DNA from: Brevibacillus borstelensis
GTDB taxonomy: Bacteria; Bacillota; Bacilli; Brevibacillales; Brevibacillaceae
DNA: 64,000 nucleotides
Direction of reading: 5' to 3'
NCBI RefSeq assembly: GCF_003710865.1
Contig: NZ_RHHO01000020.1
Location: forward strand, 1 to 64,000
Below are positions 18,225 to 28,130 of the stretch, piece by piece (the first letter of the stretch is position 1; the number at the start of each line of letters is the position of its first letter). The notes under the pieces were generated by a model that worked only from the letters and a program-made list of their open reading frames with translations, made no database searches and was not told where the DNA came from. Made by a program: the position numbers and the translations under genes.

Positions 18225-18623
18225 TTACCAAACGTAAGCGAGAACTTCTCCACCTACATGAGCTTGGCGAGCTTGCTTGTCGGTCATTACGCCAGCAGAC
18301 GTAGAGATCAGGGCTACACCCAGACCGCCAAGAACTTTAGGGATCTCTGTGTTTTTCGCATATACGCGCAGACCTGGCTTGGAGATACGCTTCAGTCCGG
18401 TGATTACGCGCTCGTTGTTCGCACCGTATTTCAGGAAAACACGGATGATCCCTTGCTTGTTATCTTCAACGAACTCAGCATCGCGAATGAAACCTTCTTC
18501 CTTCAGGATGCGAGCAATTTCTTTCTTGATAGTGGACGCCGGGATCTCCACTTTCTCGTGGCGAACCATGTTGGCGTTACGAATGCGCGTAAGCATGTCA
18601 GCGATTGGATCAGTCATAACCAT
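18225..18623 (-). CDS. rpsH: 30S ribosomal protein S8 (uS8)
   Basis: Primary 16S binding protein and, in some bacteria, translational repressor of the spc operon. 132 aa starting [18 protein letters not shown] and ending GGEVLAYVW, matching B. subtilis. 34 nt from rplF and 27 nt from rpsN. Confidence 0.98.
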   Translation of the reverse strand: MVMTDPIADMLTRIRNANMVRHEKVEIPASTIKKEIARILKEEGFIRDAEFVEDNKQGIIRVFLKYGANNERVITGLKRISKPGLRVYAKNTEIPKVLGGLGVALISTSAGVMTDKQARQAHVGGEVLAYVW

Positions 18624-18650
18624 GAGAGAGAACCTCCTTCCCGTTTCAAA

Positions 18651-18836
18651 TTACCAGCTTGCTTTTTTCACGCCAGGGATTTGGCCTTTATAAGCAAGTT
18701 CACGGAAGCAAATACGGCAGAGTTTAAATTTGCGCAAAACGGAATGAGGACGTCCGCAGCGCTCACAACGGGTGTAAGCACGAACCGCAAACTTCGGTTT
18801 CCGTTGTTGCTTGATAACCATCGATTTCTTTGCCAC
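18651..18836 (-). CDS. rpsN: 30S ribosomal protein S14 (uS14), zinc type
   Basis: Short 61 aa S14 with Cys24, Cys27, Cys40 and Cys43 in CERCGRPH and CRICFREL, so it is the zinc-binding form rather than the longer zinc-free paralogue made under zinc limitation. In the standard rplE-rpsN-rpsH order. GGAGGG upstream of ATG. Confidence 0.98.
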   Translation of the reverse strand: MAKKSMVIKQQRKPKFAVRAYTRCERCGRPHSVLRKFKLCRICFRELAYKGQIPGVKKASW

Positions 18837-18866
18837 ATTCTTCCCTCCTTACTTTGTTTGTGGGGT

Positions 18867-19409
18867 TTATTTACGGAATGGCATACCCATTTGAGTCAGC
18901 AATTCACGAGCTTCTTCGTCTGTTTTCGCGGAAGTGACGATTACGATGTCCATACCGCGAACTTTGTCGATTTTATCGTACTCGATCTCAGGGAAGATCA
19001 GCTGTTCCTTCAGACCGAGCGTGTAGTTGCCGCGACCATCGAAAGCTTTCGAAGATACACCACGGAAGTCACGTACACGTGGGAGAGATACGTTCATCAG
19101 TTTGTCGAGGAAGTGGTACATACGCTCACCGCGCAGTGTCACTTTCGCACCGATTGCCATACCTTCACGCAGTTTGAAACCAGCGATGGAGTTCTTTGCA
19201 CGAGTTACAACCGGCTTTTGACCAGCGATAATTTGCAAATCTTCAACCGCGGAATCCAGAGCCTTGGCGTTGCCTACCGCTTCACCAACACCCATGTTGA
19301 TCACGATTTTTTCTACTTTCGGAACCTGCATGATGGAAGAGTAACCAAACTTGCTCATCAGGCTAGGCACGATTTCGCTAGTATATTTTTCTTTCAATCT
19401 TGCTGCCAT
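18867..19409 (-). CDS. rplE: 50S ribosomal protein L5 (uL5)
   Basis: 5S rRNA-binding protein of the central protuberance, contacting P-site tRNA and S13. 180 aa with the conserved [11 protein letters not shown] and [18 protein letters not shown] motifs. AAAGGAGGAT upstream. Confidence 0.98.
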   Translation of the reverse strand: MAARLKEKYTSEIVPSLMSKFGYSSIMQVPKVEKIVINMGVGEAVGNAKALDSAVEDLQIIAGQKPVVTRAKNSIAGFKLREGMAIGAKVTLRGERMYHFLDKLMNVSLPRVRDFRGVSSKAFDGRGNYTLGLKEQLIFPEIEYDKIDKVRGMDIVIVTSAKTDEEARELLTQMGMPFRK

Positions 19410-19435
19410 CTAGGACATCCTCCTTTCCGATCTGA

Positions 19436-19750
19436 CTACTTGTCGAGAACTTCGCCAGATTTTTTCGCGTACCGAACTTTTTTACCGTTATCCAGTACCT
19501 TGTAACCGATACGTGTTGCTTTGCCGGACTTCGGATCGATCAAAGATACGTTGGATACATGAATCGGTGCTTCTTGAGTTACAATGCCGCCTTGCGGATT
19601 GGATTGGGACGGACGAGAGTGTTTTTTCACCAGGTTGATTCCTTCAACCAGGACGCGATCTTTCTTCGGGTAAGCAGCGAGAACGCGACCTTTTTTACCC
19701 TTGTCTTTACCCGTTATTACGATAACAGTGTCGCCTTTCTTAACGTGCAT
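19436..19750 (-). CDS. rplX: 50S ribosomal protein L24 (uL24)
   Basis: Assembly-initiating 50S protein with an N-terminal KOW domain ([20 protein letters not shown]). 104 aa from the ATG at 19750; the in-frame GTG four codons earlier is part of the AGGAGGTG ribosome site and is not the start. Confidence 0.97.
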   Translation of the reverse strand: MHVKKGDTVIVITGKDKGKKGRVLAAYPKKDRVLVEGINLVKKHSRPSQSNPQGGIVTQEAPIHVSNVSLIDPKSGKATRIGYKVLDNGKKVRYAKKSGEVLDK

Positions 19751-19799
19751 CGCTTGGTGCACCTCCTATCGAGCAAACTACCAGAGTATTTCCGTTCAA

Positions 19800-20168
19800 T
19801 TAGATTACCTCAGGAGCCAGGGAGATGATCTTCATGAAGTCTTTTTCACGAAGTTCACGTGCTACCGGTCCAAAAATACGGGTACCACGAGGTGATTTAT
19901 CCTCTTTAATGATTACTGCTGCGTTTTCATCAAAACGGATGTAAGAACCATCCTGACGGCGAACGCCGCGCACGCTGCGTACTACAACCGCTTTAACTAC
20001 TTGACCTTTCTTGACAACGCCGCCGGGTGTAGCGGATTTAACGGAGCACACGATAACATCACCGATGTTCGCCGTTTTGCGACCGGAACCGCCCAGAACC
20101 TTGATGCACATGAGTTCTTTTGCACCGGAGTTGTCAGCAACAGCCAATCTCGTCTGAGTTTGGATCAT
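19800..20168 (-). CDS. rplN: 50S ribosomal protein L14 (uL14)
   Basis: Inter-subunit bridge protein and docking site for RsfS. 122 aa, [19 protein letters not shown] at the start, as in the family. AAAGGAGGAAC upstream. 49 nt gap to rplX. Confidence 0.98.
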   Translation of the reverse strand: MIQTQTRLAVADNSGAKELMCIKVLGGSGRKTANIGDVIVCSVKSATPGGVVKKGQVVKAVVVRSVRGVRRQDGSYIRFDENAAVIIKEDKSPRGTRIFGPVARELREKDFMKIISLAPEVI

Positions 20169-20210
20169 TTACTGTTCCTCCTTTCGGATGTAATTACCCG
20201 AAAATCTGAG

Positions 20211-20477
20211 TTATACGATTACTGCCTCTTCGACGATACGAACCAAGCGGAAGCACTTGTCTTTAGACAGCGGGCGAGTTTCCATGATTTCCACGATATC
20301 GCCTGTTTTCGCAGAGTTGTTTTCGTCGTGAGCCTTGAACTTCTTGGAATACTTCACACGTTTACCGTACAGCGGATGCTTTTTGTAGGTCTCTACCAGA
20401 ACAACGATGGTTTTATCCATTTTGTCGGATACAACGCGACCTACCATGGTTCTACGCATTTTGCGTTCTGCGGTCAT
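20211..20477 (-). CDS. rpsQ: 30S ribosomal protein S17 (uS17)
   Basis: Primary 16S binding protein with an OB fold, 88 aa. Contains [17 protein letters not shown] and the ending [19 protein letters not shown] upstream. Between rpmC and rplN. Confidence 0.98.
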   Translation of the reverse strand: MTAERKMRRTMVGRVVSDKMDKTIVVLVETYKKHPLYGKRVKYSKKFKAHDENNSAKTGDIVEIMETRPLSKDKCFRLVRIVEEAVIV

Positions 20478-20498
20478 GTTCGAACCTCCTTCCTGTAA

Positions 20499-20696
20499 TT
20501 AGCCGATCCCTAATTCTCTTTGGCGCAGGACGGTTTTCGCACGAGCAATATCCTTACGCACTTGTTTAATGCGAGATGTGATTTCGAGCTGACCGGTAGC
20601 CAACTGGAAGCGAAGGTTGAACAGCTCTTCTTTCAAGGAGTTAACGTTTTGTTCGATCTCGGCAGTGGTCAAATTGCGAAAATCATTAGCCTTCAT
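20499..20696 (-). CDS. rpmC: 50S ribosomal protein L29 (uL29)
   Basis: Helical protein beside the peptide exit tunnel, near the SRP and trigger-factor site. 65 aa from the ATG at 20696 ([10 protein letters not shown]). It overlaps the end of rplP by 11 nt, which suggests translational coupling. Ribosome site GGTGGTG lies in rplP. Confidence 0.97.
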   Translation of the reverse strand: MKANDFRNLTTAEIEQNVNSLKEELFNLRFQLATGQLEITSRIKQVRKDIARAKTVLRQRELGIG

Positions 20697-21120
20697 GTGC
20701 GTCACCACCCACTTCTTCCCGCTTCACGAACTTGCACTTAATAGGCAGTTTGTGCATTGCCAGGCGCATAGCCTCGCGAGCGACTTCTTCGGATACGCCA
20801 GCAAGTTCAAACATGATCTTGCCAGGTTTCACTACAGCTACCCAGTACTCAGGAGAACCTTTACCGGAACCCATCCGTACTTCAAGCGGCTTTTGTGTAA
20901 TTGGTTTGTCAGGGAAAATCTTGATCCATACTTTACCGCCACGGCGGATGTAACGAGTCATCGCAATACGGGCAGCCTCGATTTGACGGTTGGTAATCCA
21001 AGCCGGTTCGAGAGCTTGCAGACCGAATTCACCGAAAGCAACAGTAGTACCGCCTTTTGCGTTACCAGCCATTTTTCCGCGGTGCTGTTTGCGGTGTTTC
21101 ACGCGTTTTGGCGTCAACAT
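20686..21120 (-). CDS. rplP: 50S ribosomal protein L16 (uL16)
   Basis: Organises the tRNA acceptor site around the peptidyl transferase centre; late assembly factor. 144 aa starting [15 protein letters not shown], the standard Bacillus length. Two nt after rpsC and overlapping rpmC. Confidence 0.98.
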   Translation of the reverse strand: MLTPKRVKHRKQHRGKMAGNAKGGTTVAFGEFGLQALEPAWITNRQIEAARIAMTRYIRRGGKVWIKIFPDKPITQKPLEVRMGSGKGSPEYWVAVVKPGKIMFELAGVSEEVAREAMRLAMHKLPIKCKFVKREEVGGDAHEG

Positions 21121-21122
21121 GT

Positions 21123-21785
21123 TTATTTGCCTCCTTCCTCAGTCGCTACGTTCTTCTTCGTAGGAAGGACTTCTCCACGGTAGATCCACACTTTTACGCC
21201 GATGCGGCCATAAGTGGTGTGTGCTTCGGCTGTACCATAGTCGATGTCAGCACGGAGCGTATGAAGCGGAACAGTACCTTCGCTGTAACCTTCGGAACGT
21301 GCAATGTCAGCTCCGCCAAGACGACCGCTGACCAGAGTTTTGATTCCTTTTGCACCTGCGCGCAGCGAACGAGTAATCGATTGCTTTTGAGCACGGCGGA
21401 AAGAAATACGGTTTTCCAGTTGACGAGCGATATTTTCAGCTACCAAAGTAGCATCCAAATCAGGCTTCTTCACTTCGTTGATGTTGATGTGTACGCGCTT
21501 GCCAGTCAGTTCGGTCAAGGATTTGCGCAGAACTTCTACTTCCGAGCCACCTTTACCAATTACCATACCAGGCTTAGCGGTGTGAATCGTAACGTTTACG
21601 CGGTTCGCTGCACGTTCGATTTCAATGGTAGAAACAGCAGCATCTTTCAGACGCCCTTTTACAAATTTGCGGATTCTCAGGTCTTCGTGCAACAGAGCTG
21701 CGAAGTCCTTGTCAGCGTACCATTTGGACTCCCAGTCGCGGATAATGCCGATACGAAGACCAACCGGGCTTACCTTTTGACCCAC
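21123..21785 (-). CDS. rpsC: 30S ribosomal protein S3 (uS3)
   Basis: mRNA entry-channel protein with a KH domain ([12 protein letters not shown]) and the typical N-terminus [13 protein letters not shown]. 220 aa. AAGGAGGG upstream; 13 nt after rplV. Confidence 0.98.
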   Translation of the reverse strand: MGQKVSPVGLRIGIIRDWESKWYADKDFAALLHEDLRIRKFVKGRLKDAAVSTIEIERAANRVNVTIHTAKPGMVIGKGGSEVEVLRKSLTELTGKRVHININEVKKPDLDATLVAENIARQLENRISFRRAQKQSITRSLRAGAKGIKTLVSGRLGGADIARSEGYSEGTVPLHTLRADIDYGTAEAHTTYGRIGVKVWIYRGEVLPTKKNVATEEGGK

Positions 21786-21798
21786 ACGTAATCCCTCC

Positions 21799-22131
21799 TT
21801 ATTTCTCGTTTAGTACCACTGTGATGTGGCTGGTGCGCTTATGGATGCGGCTTGCGCGACCCATAGCACGCGGGCGGAAACGCTTCAGTGTTGGACCTTG
21901 GTCCACGAAGATTTTTCCAACAACGAGTCCGTTCGGATCCATTTCATAGTTGTGTTCAGCGTTAGCGATCGCCGATTTCAGAAGTTTCTCCACTACCGGA
22001 GAAGCCGCTTTCGGCGTGTGTTTCAGGATCGCCAGCGCCTCACCCACTTGCTTGCCTCGAATCAAGTCAACCACCAGGCGAACTTTGCGAGGGGCAATGC
22101 GAATATAGCGAGCAACTGCTTTAGCTTCCAT
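21799..22131 (-). CDS. rplV: 50S ribosomal protein L22 (uL22)
   Basis: Its hairpin lines the peptide exit tunnel and changes there can give macrolide resistance; the loop here ([19 protein letters not shown]) looks wild type. 110 aa. AGGAGG upstream. Between rpsS and rpsC. Confidence 0.98.
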   Translation of the reverse strand: MEAKAVARYIRIAPRKVRLVVDLIRGKQVGEALAILKHTPKAASPVVEKLLKSAIANAEHNYEMDPNGLVVGKIFVDQGPTLKRFRPRAMGRASRIHKRTSHITVVLNEK

Positions 22132-22160
22132 CTTTGTACCTCCTCTCTGTCAAGAGAAAA

Positions 22161-22442
22161 TTAGCGCTTCTTGGATTTCTTGTCGTTATCGACGTGACCC
22201 TTGAAGGTACGAGTTGGTGCAAATTCACCCAGTTTGTGACCTACCATATCTTCTGTAACGTATACCGGTACATGTTTGCGGCCGTCATATACAGCAAACG
22301 TGTGTCCTACGAAATCAGGGAAGATTGTGGAGCGACGAGACCAGGTTTTCACCACGCGTTTTTCGTTCTTTTCGTTCAGTTCAACTACTTTTTTCATCAG
22401 GTGATCATCTACGAAAGGACCCTTTTTCAAACTGCGACCCAT
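22161..22442 (-). CDS. rpsS: 30S ribosomal protein S19 (uS19)
   Basis: Head protein forming bridges with the 50S and partnering S13. 93 aa from the ATG at 22442 ([14 protein letters not shown]) with GGGAGG upstream; the in-frame start at 22463 would precede the ribosome site. Confidence 0.98.
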   Translation of the reverse strand: MGRSLKKGPFVDDHLMKKVVELNEKNEKRVVKTWSRRSTIFPDFVGHTFAVYDGRKHVPVYVTEDMVGHKLGEFAPTRTFKGHVDNDKKSKKR

Positions 22443-22491
22443 GTGTGAACCTCCCTTCGCCAAAGGCGTTCGGTTATTGTCTCACCCTGCC

Positions 22492-23322
22492 TTACTTCTT
22501 GCGACGGCGGATGATATATTGATCGGATTTGTTTTTCTTCTTGCGGGTTTTGAGACCGAGAGTCGGTTTACCCCAAGGAGTAACTGGTGCTTTACGTCCG
22601 ATCGGAGCGCGACCTTCACCACCACCGTGTGGGTGATCGTTCGGGTTCATTACGCTACCACGTACAGTTGGACGAATACCCAACCAACGGGAACGACCAG
22701 CTTTACCAATGTTCAACAGCTCGTGGTCGATGTTGCCTACTTGACCGATGGTAGCGCGGCAAACGTTATGGATGCGGCGAGTTTCACCGGAGGACAGGCG
22801 CACGATTACGAAATCGCCATCGCGACCGAGCAATTGAGCGGAAGTACCTGCTGCACGAACCAATTGTCCGCCTTTGCCAGGTTTCAGCTCGATGTTGTGA
22901 ATGGTAGTACCAACTGGAATGTTAGCCAGTGGCAGTGCATTACCGGTTTTGATGTCAGCATCTGCGCCGGAAATGATTTCATCGCCAACTTTCAGGCCGT
23001 GTGGAGCGATAATGTAACGCTTTTCCCCGTCCATGTAGTTGATCAGAGCGATGTTTGCGGAACGGTTTGGATCGTACTCGATAGTAGCTACGCGACCTAC
23101 GATGCCATCTTTGTTCCGTTTGAAGTCGATGATACGATATTTGCGTTTATGACCGCCACCTTGATGACGAACGGTGATTTTCCCGTGGTTGTTGCGTCCA
23201 GCTTTCTTGCTCAGAGGCGCCAACAGGGATTTTTCGGGAGTCGAAGTTGTGATCTCCTCGAAAGTAGAAACCGTCATTTGGCGACGACCAGGAGAAGTCG
23301 GTTTAAACTTTTTGATACCCAT
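22492..23322 (-). CDS. rplB: 50S ribosomal protein L2 (uL2)
   Basis: Highly conserved protein needed for subunit association and peptidyl transfer. 276 aa; conserved [18 protein letters not shown] near the C-terminus carries the key His. AAGGAGGG upstream. Confidence 0.98.
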   Translation of the reverse strand: MGIKKFKPTSPGRRQMTVSTFEEITTSTPEKSLLAPLSKKAGRNNHGKITVRHQGGGHKRKYRIIDFKRNKDGIVGRVATIEYDPNRSANIALINYMDGEKRYIIAPHGLKVGDEIISGADADIKTGNALPLANIPVGTTIHNIELKPGKGGQLVRAAGTSAQLLGRDGDFVIVRLSSGETRRIHNVCRATIGQVGNIDHELLNIGKAGRSRWLGIRPTVRGSVMNPNDHPHGGGEGRAPIGRKAPVTPWGKPTLGLKTRKKKNKSDQYIIRRRKK

Positions 23323-23355
23323 TTAAAATTCCCTCCTTTTCGGTAGTCGTCGGGG

Positions 23356-23646
23356 TTATACGCCTTCGTAGAAAGCCAGCTCTTTGCTGTCTTCTGTCAG
23401 CTTAACGATCGCTTTTTTCCACTCAGAGGTGTAACCGGAGTATTTGCCGTAGCGTTTTGGCTTCGCAGGAACACGGGAAGTGTTTACTGCTTCTACTTTT
23501 ACGCCGAATACTTTTTCAACGGCTTGCTTGATCTCGGTTTTGTTGGCTTTGAGCGGCACTTCAAAAACGTACTTCTTCTCAGCCATCATGTCAGTGGTGC
23601 GCTCCGTAATGATAGGGCGCTTGATGATGTCGTGAAGGCTCTTCAT
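23356..23646 (-). CDS. rplW: 50S ribosomal protein L23 (uL23)
   Basis: Exit-tunnel protein and docking site for trigger factor and SRP. 96 aa with the family [10 protein letters not shown] motif. Its start shares one base with the rplD stop, so coupling is likely. Confidence 0.98.
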   Translation of the reverse strand: MKSLHDIIKRPIITERTTDMMAEKKYVFEVPLKANKTEIKQAVEKVFGVKVEAVNTSRVPAKPKRYGKYSGYTSEWKKAIVKLTEDSKELAFYEGV

Positions 23647-24269
23647 TAGGCGAGCACCTCCTCTACTTTCGCAACCGCATCTTTCGTTACGATTACTTTA
23701 TCGTGCGCAACCAGGTCCAGAACGTTAATGCCAGCTGCATCTACGAATTTAGCGCCTGGGATATTGCGGGAAGAGAGCGCTACGTTTTGATCGAACTCGG
23801 AGGTTACGATCAGCACTTTGCGATCTACTTTCAGGTTGTTCAGTACAACAGCCATTTCTTTGGTTTTTGGAGCAGAGAAGTTCAGTGCATCCAATACCAA
23901 CAGTTCGTTGTTTTGTACTTTTGTCGACAGCGCGGATTTCAGCGCCAGACGACGAACTTTACGGTTCAGTTTGTATCCGTATTTGCGTGGAGTCGGACCG
24001 AATACTACGCCGCCACCCTTCCATTGCGGAGCGCGAATGGAACCTTGACGAGCACGACCGGTACCTTTTTGACGCCACGGCTTGCGGCCGCCGCCACGAA
24101 CCTCAGAACGGTTCTTTACATCATGCGTGCCTTGGCGTTGGGACGCTTGCTGCATAACGATAGCATCGAAAAGAACAGCGTTGTTAGGCTCGATACCGAA
24201 AACACTGTCTGCCAGTTCGATTTCGCCTACTTGTGAACCAGCTTGATTGTAAAGAGCTACTTTTGGCAT
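23646..24269 (-). CDS. rplD: 50S ribosomal protein L4 (uL4)
   Basis: 50S assembly protein whose loop reaches the exit tunnel; in E. coli it represses the S10 operon. 207 aa with the conserved loop [28 protein letters not shown] upstream; overlaps rplW by 1 nt. Confidence 0.98.
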   Translation of the reverse strand: MPKVALYNQAGSQVGEIELADSVFGIEPNNAVLFDAIVMQQASQRQGTHDVKNRSEVRGGGRKPWRQKGTGRARQGSIRAPQWKGGGVVFGPTPRKYGYKLNRKVRRLALKSALSTKVQNNELLVLDALNFSAPKTKEMAVVLNNLKVDRKVLIVTSEFDQNVALSSRNIPGAKFVDAAGINVLDLVAHDKVIVTKDAVAKVEEVLA

Positions 24270-24290
24270 GTCAGTTCCTCCTTTCCTTAA

Positions 24291-24920
24291 CTAGTTCTTC
24301 TTGACTGCCGTAGATACTAGAACGTAGCTGTTTTTCGGGCCAGGCACGGAGCCTTTCACCAAAATCAGATTGCGATCAGCATCAACTTTGATTACTTCCA
24401 GGTTTTGAATGGTTACGTTGTCGCCACCCATTTGACCTGGCAGGGTTTGGCCTTTGAATACACGGCCTGGATCGATAGCCCCGAGAGAACCAGGACCACG
24501 ATGGTAACGGGAACCGTGAGCCATCGGACCGCGGCTTTGGTTGTGACGTTTAATCGCACCTTGGAAACCTTTACCTTTGGTTACGCCGGCAACGTCTACA
24601 AACTCTCCTGCGGCAAAAATATCAGCTTTCAATTCTTGACCTACCTCGTAATCTGCGAGGTTTACTCCGCGAATTTCGCGAATGAAGCGCTTAGGTGCAG
24701 TGTTAGCTTTCGCTGCGTGTCCTTTTTCCGGCTTGTTAGCTCGATGTTCCTTTTTGTCTTCGAAACCGATCTGGATAGCTTCGTATCCATCGTTCTCTTG
24801 ATCCTTCTTTTGCAGTACTACGTTAGGACCTGCTTCGATGACGGTAACAGCGATTGCCGATCCGTTCGGACCAAAAACTTGGGTCATGCCAAGCTTTCTG
24901 CCTAAGATTCCTTTGGTCAT
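24291..24920 (-). CDS. rplC: 50S ribosomal protein L3 (uL3)
   Basis: Early assembly protein near the peptidyl transferase centre. 209 aa from ATG 24920 ([12 protein letters not shown]); the in-frame GTG at 24929 is part of AGGAGGTG. The glycine-rich loop [13 protein letters not shown] is conserved. Preceded by a 146 nt gap containing two hairpins. Confidence 0.98.
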   Translation of the reverse strand: MTKGILGRKLGMTQVFGPNGSAIAVTVIEAGPNVVLQKKDQENDGYEAIQIGFEDKKEHRANKPEKGHAAKANTAPKRFIREIRGVNLADYEVGQELKADIFAAGEFVDVAGVTKGKGFQGAIKRHNQSRGPMAHGSRYHRGPGSLGAIDPGRVFKGQTLPGQMGGDNVTIQNLEVIKVDADRNLILVKGSVPGPKNSYVLVSTAVKKN

Positions 24921-24972
24921 TTGTGCCACCTCCTGTGCTTATATCCACTTACCATACTGTTGTATCAAGGTC

Positions 24973-25036
24973 CCTGCCGATGCGCAGGGGCGCCGTTTAC
25001 GGGGTTTGAAGACTTGATAGATCGCGCTTATCAAGA
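24973..25036 (-). other. Two hairpins in the rpsJ-rplC gap
   Basis: Minus strand order: CTTGATA/TATCAAG (25036-25014) and CCCTGC/GCAGGG (24990-24973). Neither has a U tract. The gap between rpsJ and rplC is longer than others in the cluster, so these may be processing or protein-binding sites; otherwise unexplained. Confidence 0.45.
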
Positions 25037-25066
25037 CAACGCCTACGCGTGTATCGTACTCGAACC

Positions 25067-25591
<525 letters not shown>

Positions 25592-25789
25592 TCACTTTGT
25601 CCATCTTACTGATTTATCCGGCCAAAGGCAAGCGGGATTCACTTCCAAACTCATTTTTTCTCTCTCAGTCTCGCTTGTTTTTTTGTTATCTGCCCGCGCA
25701 AAAACAGAACCTTCTCTTCCCGGCTATATATATAAGAAGAAACACGGTATACTGGTAACGTACTCTCGCAAAGAAGGAGGATACCGGCA

Positions 25790-26185
25790 GTGTCCGACAA
25801 GCTTGTCACACCTTATGAACAAATTGGCGGGGCCGAGACTCTCACCCGTTTGGTAGATACGTTTTACGATCTCGTAGCGAAGCATCCCGATCTCGCTCCG
25901 CTCTTTCCGGACGATTTTACCGAAGTGAAGGAGAGACAGTATCAGTTCCTCACTCAATTTCTAGGCGGGCCCACCCTCTACAGCGACAAGCATGGCCATC
26001 CCATGCTCCGCGCCCGCCACATGCGGTTTCCGATCGGCACTACGCAAGCAGCCGCATGGCTTTCTTGCATGAGCGAGGCTATGGATCGCATCGGTCTAAA
26101 AGGCGAGCTCAGAGATCAGTTCTTTGAGCGCTTGCGCCTGACCGCCTACCATATGGTCAACCAGTGGGAAACAGATAAAGCGTAG
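25790..26185 (+). CDS. Group II truncated hemoglobin (YjbI-like)
   Basis: Small heme protein of 131 aa with the 2-on-2 fold, group II (trHbO). Key residues are present: Tyr26 (B10) distal, His77 (F8) heme ligand in RARHMRF, and Trp90 (G8), the group II signature. Relatives bind oxygen very tightly and are linked to oxidative or NO chemistry. GTG start with AAGGAGG. It is the first gene of the accessory block between rpsJ and tuf; in B. subtilis the homologue yjbI lies elsewhere. Convergent with the EamA gene, sharing a terminator. Confidence 0.92.
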   Translation: MSDKLVTPYEQIGGAETLTRLVDTFYDLVAKHPDLAPLFPDDFTEVKERQYQFLTQFLGGPTLYSDKHGHPMLRARHMRFPIGTTQAAAWLSCMSEAMDRIGLKGELRDQFFERLRLTAYHMVNQWETDKA

Positions 26186-26204
26186 GGAGCTCCCCTACGC
26201 TTTT
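26177..26204. terminator. Bidirectional terminator overlapping both gene ends
   Basis: AAAGCGTAGGG/CCCTACGCTTT stem with A and T runs. The two stop codons (globin 26183-26185, EamA 26195-26197) both lie inside the stem, a very compact convergent arrangement. Confidence 0.8.
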
Positions 26205-27121
26205 GTCATGACATCCGTTTTTGGCTTGATCCCTCTTGCCGAAATCTGCCGCGACCCCAAATAAACGCCAGCGACTATCATCACCAGAGCGAGCAAATGC
26301 AAAAGCTGCAATCGCTCCCCGAGAAACAAAGCGGCAAAAAACAGGCTGGCGAGCGGCATTCCATTTAAAAATACAGCCGTCCGGCTTGCCCCCAACTGGC
26401 GAATGCCGTAATTCCAGCCCATCGAACCTACAGCCGTCGAGAGTCCGCCTGACACAAAAATGACGAGCCATTGGAACGGTGTTACTTCCAGTGATACATA
26501 GTAGGATAATGGCTGTTCAACCAGAGCCGCCCCCCATAAAAAGAGGAACCCGAACATCTGCGAAGCGGCTGTAATCAACAAAACGGGAACGCCCCGGGTC
26601 GTCAGCTTCCGAATCAATAGTCCGCCCGTGACATACATCAGCATCGAGGAGAACATAATCAAGTCTCCCCAGCCGTTCATTTCGATCGAACCATGCTGGG
26701 ACAAAACGACAATCAAAACACCGCTGAATCCAACCCCGATCCCGAGCCCCTTCCGCCAGGACATTCCTTCGCCCAGAAGAAGCATGGCAAGCAGAGCTGT
26801 TGCCAACGGATTGAGTCCCAAAATCAGAGATGCGTTTCCTGCAGTCGTAAATCGCACTCCCAAAGCGAGTGTCAACTGGTGCAGCGCTATCGAACTGGCG
26901 CCTACTCCCACGATGAGCAGCCAGTCAGTCCCTTTCAATCTCAACTGGTGCCGATACATCCATAAAATCGGGCTCAAACAAAGGCCTGCTACAGTCATCC
27001 TGATCGCTGCCACGTAGAGCGGCGGAAACATGGTAAGGTACTTTACCATTACGACATTCAGGCCCCACAGTGTGACCACACCGGCAAGCATCAGATACAA
27101 CCATCGTTCATTGTTTTGCAT
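26195..27121 (-). CDS. DMT-superfamily EamA-type exporter
   Basis: Membrane protein of 308 aa with ten predicted segments formed by two EamA repeats (the second begins near ALLIRK... at about residue 160). Family members export amino acids, cysteine derivatives or other metabolites; substrate here cannot be told. Start taken as ATG 27121 (MQNNERWLYLML) with GAAGGG upstream; an in-frame start at 27184 would add a soluble tail without support. 137 nt after the sigma gene, with no clear promoter. Confidence 0.85.
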   Translation of the reverse strand: MQNNERWLYLMLAGVVTLWGLNVVMVKYLTMFPPLYVAAIRMTVAGLCLSPILWMYRHQLRLKGTDWLLIVGVGASSIALHQLTLALGVRFTTAGNASLILGLNPLATALLAMLLLGEGMSWRKGLGIGVGFSGVLIVVLSQHGSIEMNGWGDLIMFSSMLMYVTGGLLIRKLTTRGVPVLLITAASQMFGFLFLWGAALVEQPLSYYVSLEVTPFQWLVIFVSGGLSTAVGSMGWNYGIRQLGASRTAVFLNGMPLASLFFAALFLGERLQLLHLLALVMIVAGVYLGSRQISARGIKPKTDVMTKA

Positions 27122-27257
27122 GACTGGCCCTTCTTCCCTTTCTACATTACAAATCGCATTCTGTAGCACAGGAATGGCCGTCACATAATTTCCTTTTTTT
27201 GATCGCCGTCATTTGCAAATTTGATAAGGACCACCGGCGCGCACTAACCTTGAGTCA

Positions 27258-28121
27258 TCAAACGTTTTTGAGTTTATCCGGATTCCGGATGATATACACG
27301 GCCGCGATTTTTCCGTCTACCAGCTTGATTGTATTTATACCGTAAACCTCATTTCCCTCATAGGCGATGATGCCAGCCTCGCCATTTACGTTTGCGATTT
27401 CCACACGATAATCTGTAGATTGCTTTCGGGTGACTCCCAGCAAGAACGCGACAACTCTCTCGCTCGACAAAATAGGCCTGAGAGCGGCCTTTACCTTTCC
27501 GCCGCCATCGGAGTAGAGGACCACATCCGGAGACAGCAGCTCCAGCAATGTGGCCGAATCCTCCGTATGAATCGCCTGTAAAAACGACTCCAGCAGCATC
27601 CTCTGCTGCTCGTAATCAATCCTTTTGTCTGGCAGCTCTTTGGAGAGCTTTTGTTTTACCCGACTGAAAATCTTGCGGCAGTTCACCGTCTCCTTGCCCG
27701 TTATCTCGGCAATCTCGTCATATTCAAAATCGAGGACCTCCCGCAAAATAAAGATGGCTCTTTCTACAGGCGAGAGACTTTCCATCAAGGCCAGCATCGC
27801 AATCGACAGTTGGTCTTGCCGGATCACCTGCTCCATTGGACCAAGCTGTTCATCCCGAAAAACAACGGGTTCGGGCAGCCAAGGTCCTACGTATACTTCC
27901 CTCTTTTTCCGAGCAGACCTCAAAAAGTCAATGCAGCGATTTGTCAAAGTCTTGCAAAGCCACGCTTTGATGTTTTCGACATTCTTTTTTTGAAATCTTT
28001 CAAGCGACAAAAACGTATCTTGAACAATATCCTCTGCATCCGCTACTGTTCCGAGCATGCGGTAGGCAATCGAAAAAAGCAGCGGCTTGTATGTTACGTA
28101 GAGCTGCTGTGTATCCATCAT
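27258..28121 (-). CDS. ECF41-type RNA polymerase sigma factor with SnoaL-like C-terminal domain
   Basis: Extracytoplasmic-function sigma factor of 287 aa. Sigma-2 (about 8-75) and sigma-4 (about 105-160) regions are followed by a fused SnoaL-like domain that in ECF41 proteins replaces an anti-sigma factor. All three group signatures are present: WLPEP (81-85) in the linker, DGGGK (205-209) and NPDKL (280-284) at the C-terminus. It lies 9 nt after the FAD oxidoreductase, in the same orientation, and the pair is preceded by an ECF41-type promoter, which implies autoregulation. Start ATG 28121 with GAGGATG. Confidence 0.93.
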   Translation of the reverse strand: MMDTQQLYVTYKPLLFSIAYRMLGTVADAEDIVQDTFLSLERFQKKNVENIKAWLCKTLTNRCIDFLRSARKKREVYVGPWLPEPVVFRDEQLGPMEQVIRQDQLSIAMLALMESLSPVERAIFILREVLDFEYDEIAEITGKETVNCRKIFSRVKQKLSKELPDKRIDYEQQRMLLESFLQAIHTEDSATLLELLSPDVVLYSDGGGKVKAALRPILSSERVVAFLLGVTRKQSTDYRVEIANVNGEAGIIAYEGNEVYGINTIKLVDGKIAAVYIIRNPDKLKNV

Positions 28122-28130
28122 GGCTCATCC

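Noticed and set aside
16680..19505. Plus-strand frames of over 400 codons across rplR, rplF, rpsH and rplE
   Set aside because: They run through several well-identified minus-strand ribosomal genes and have no start signals.
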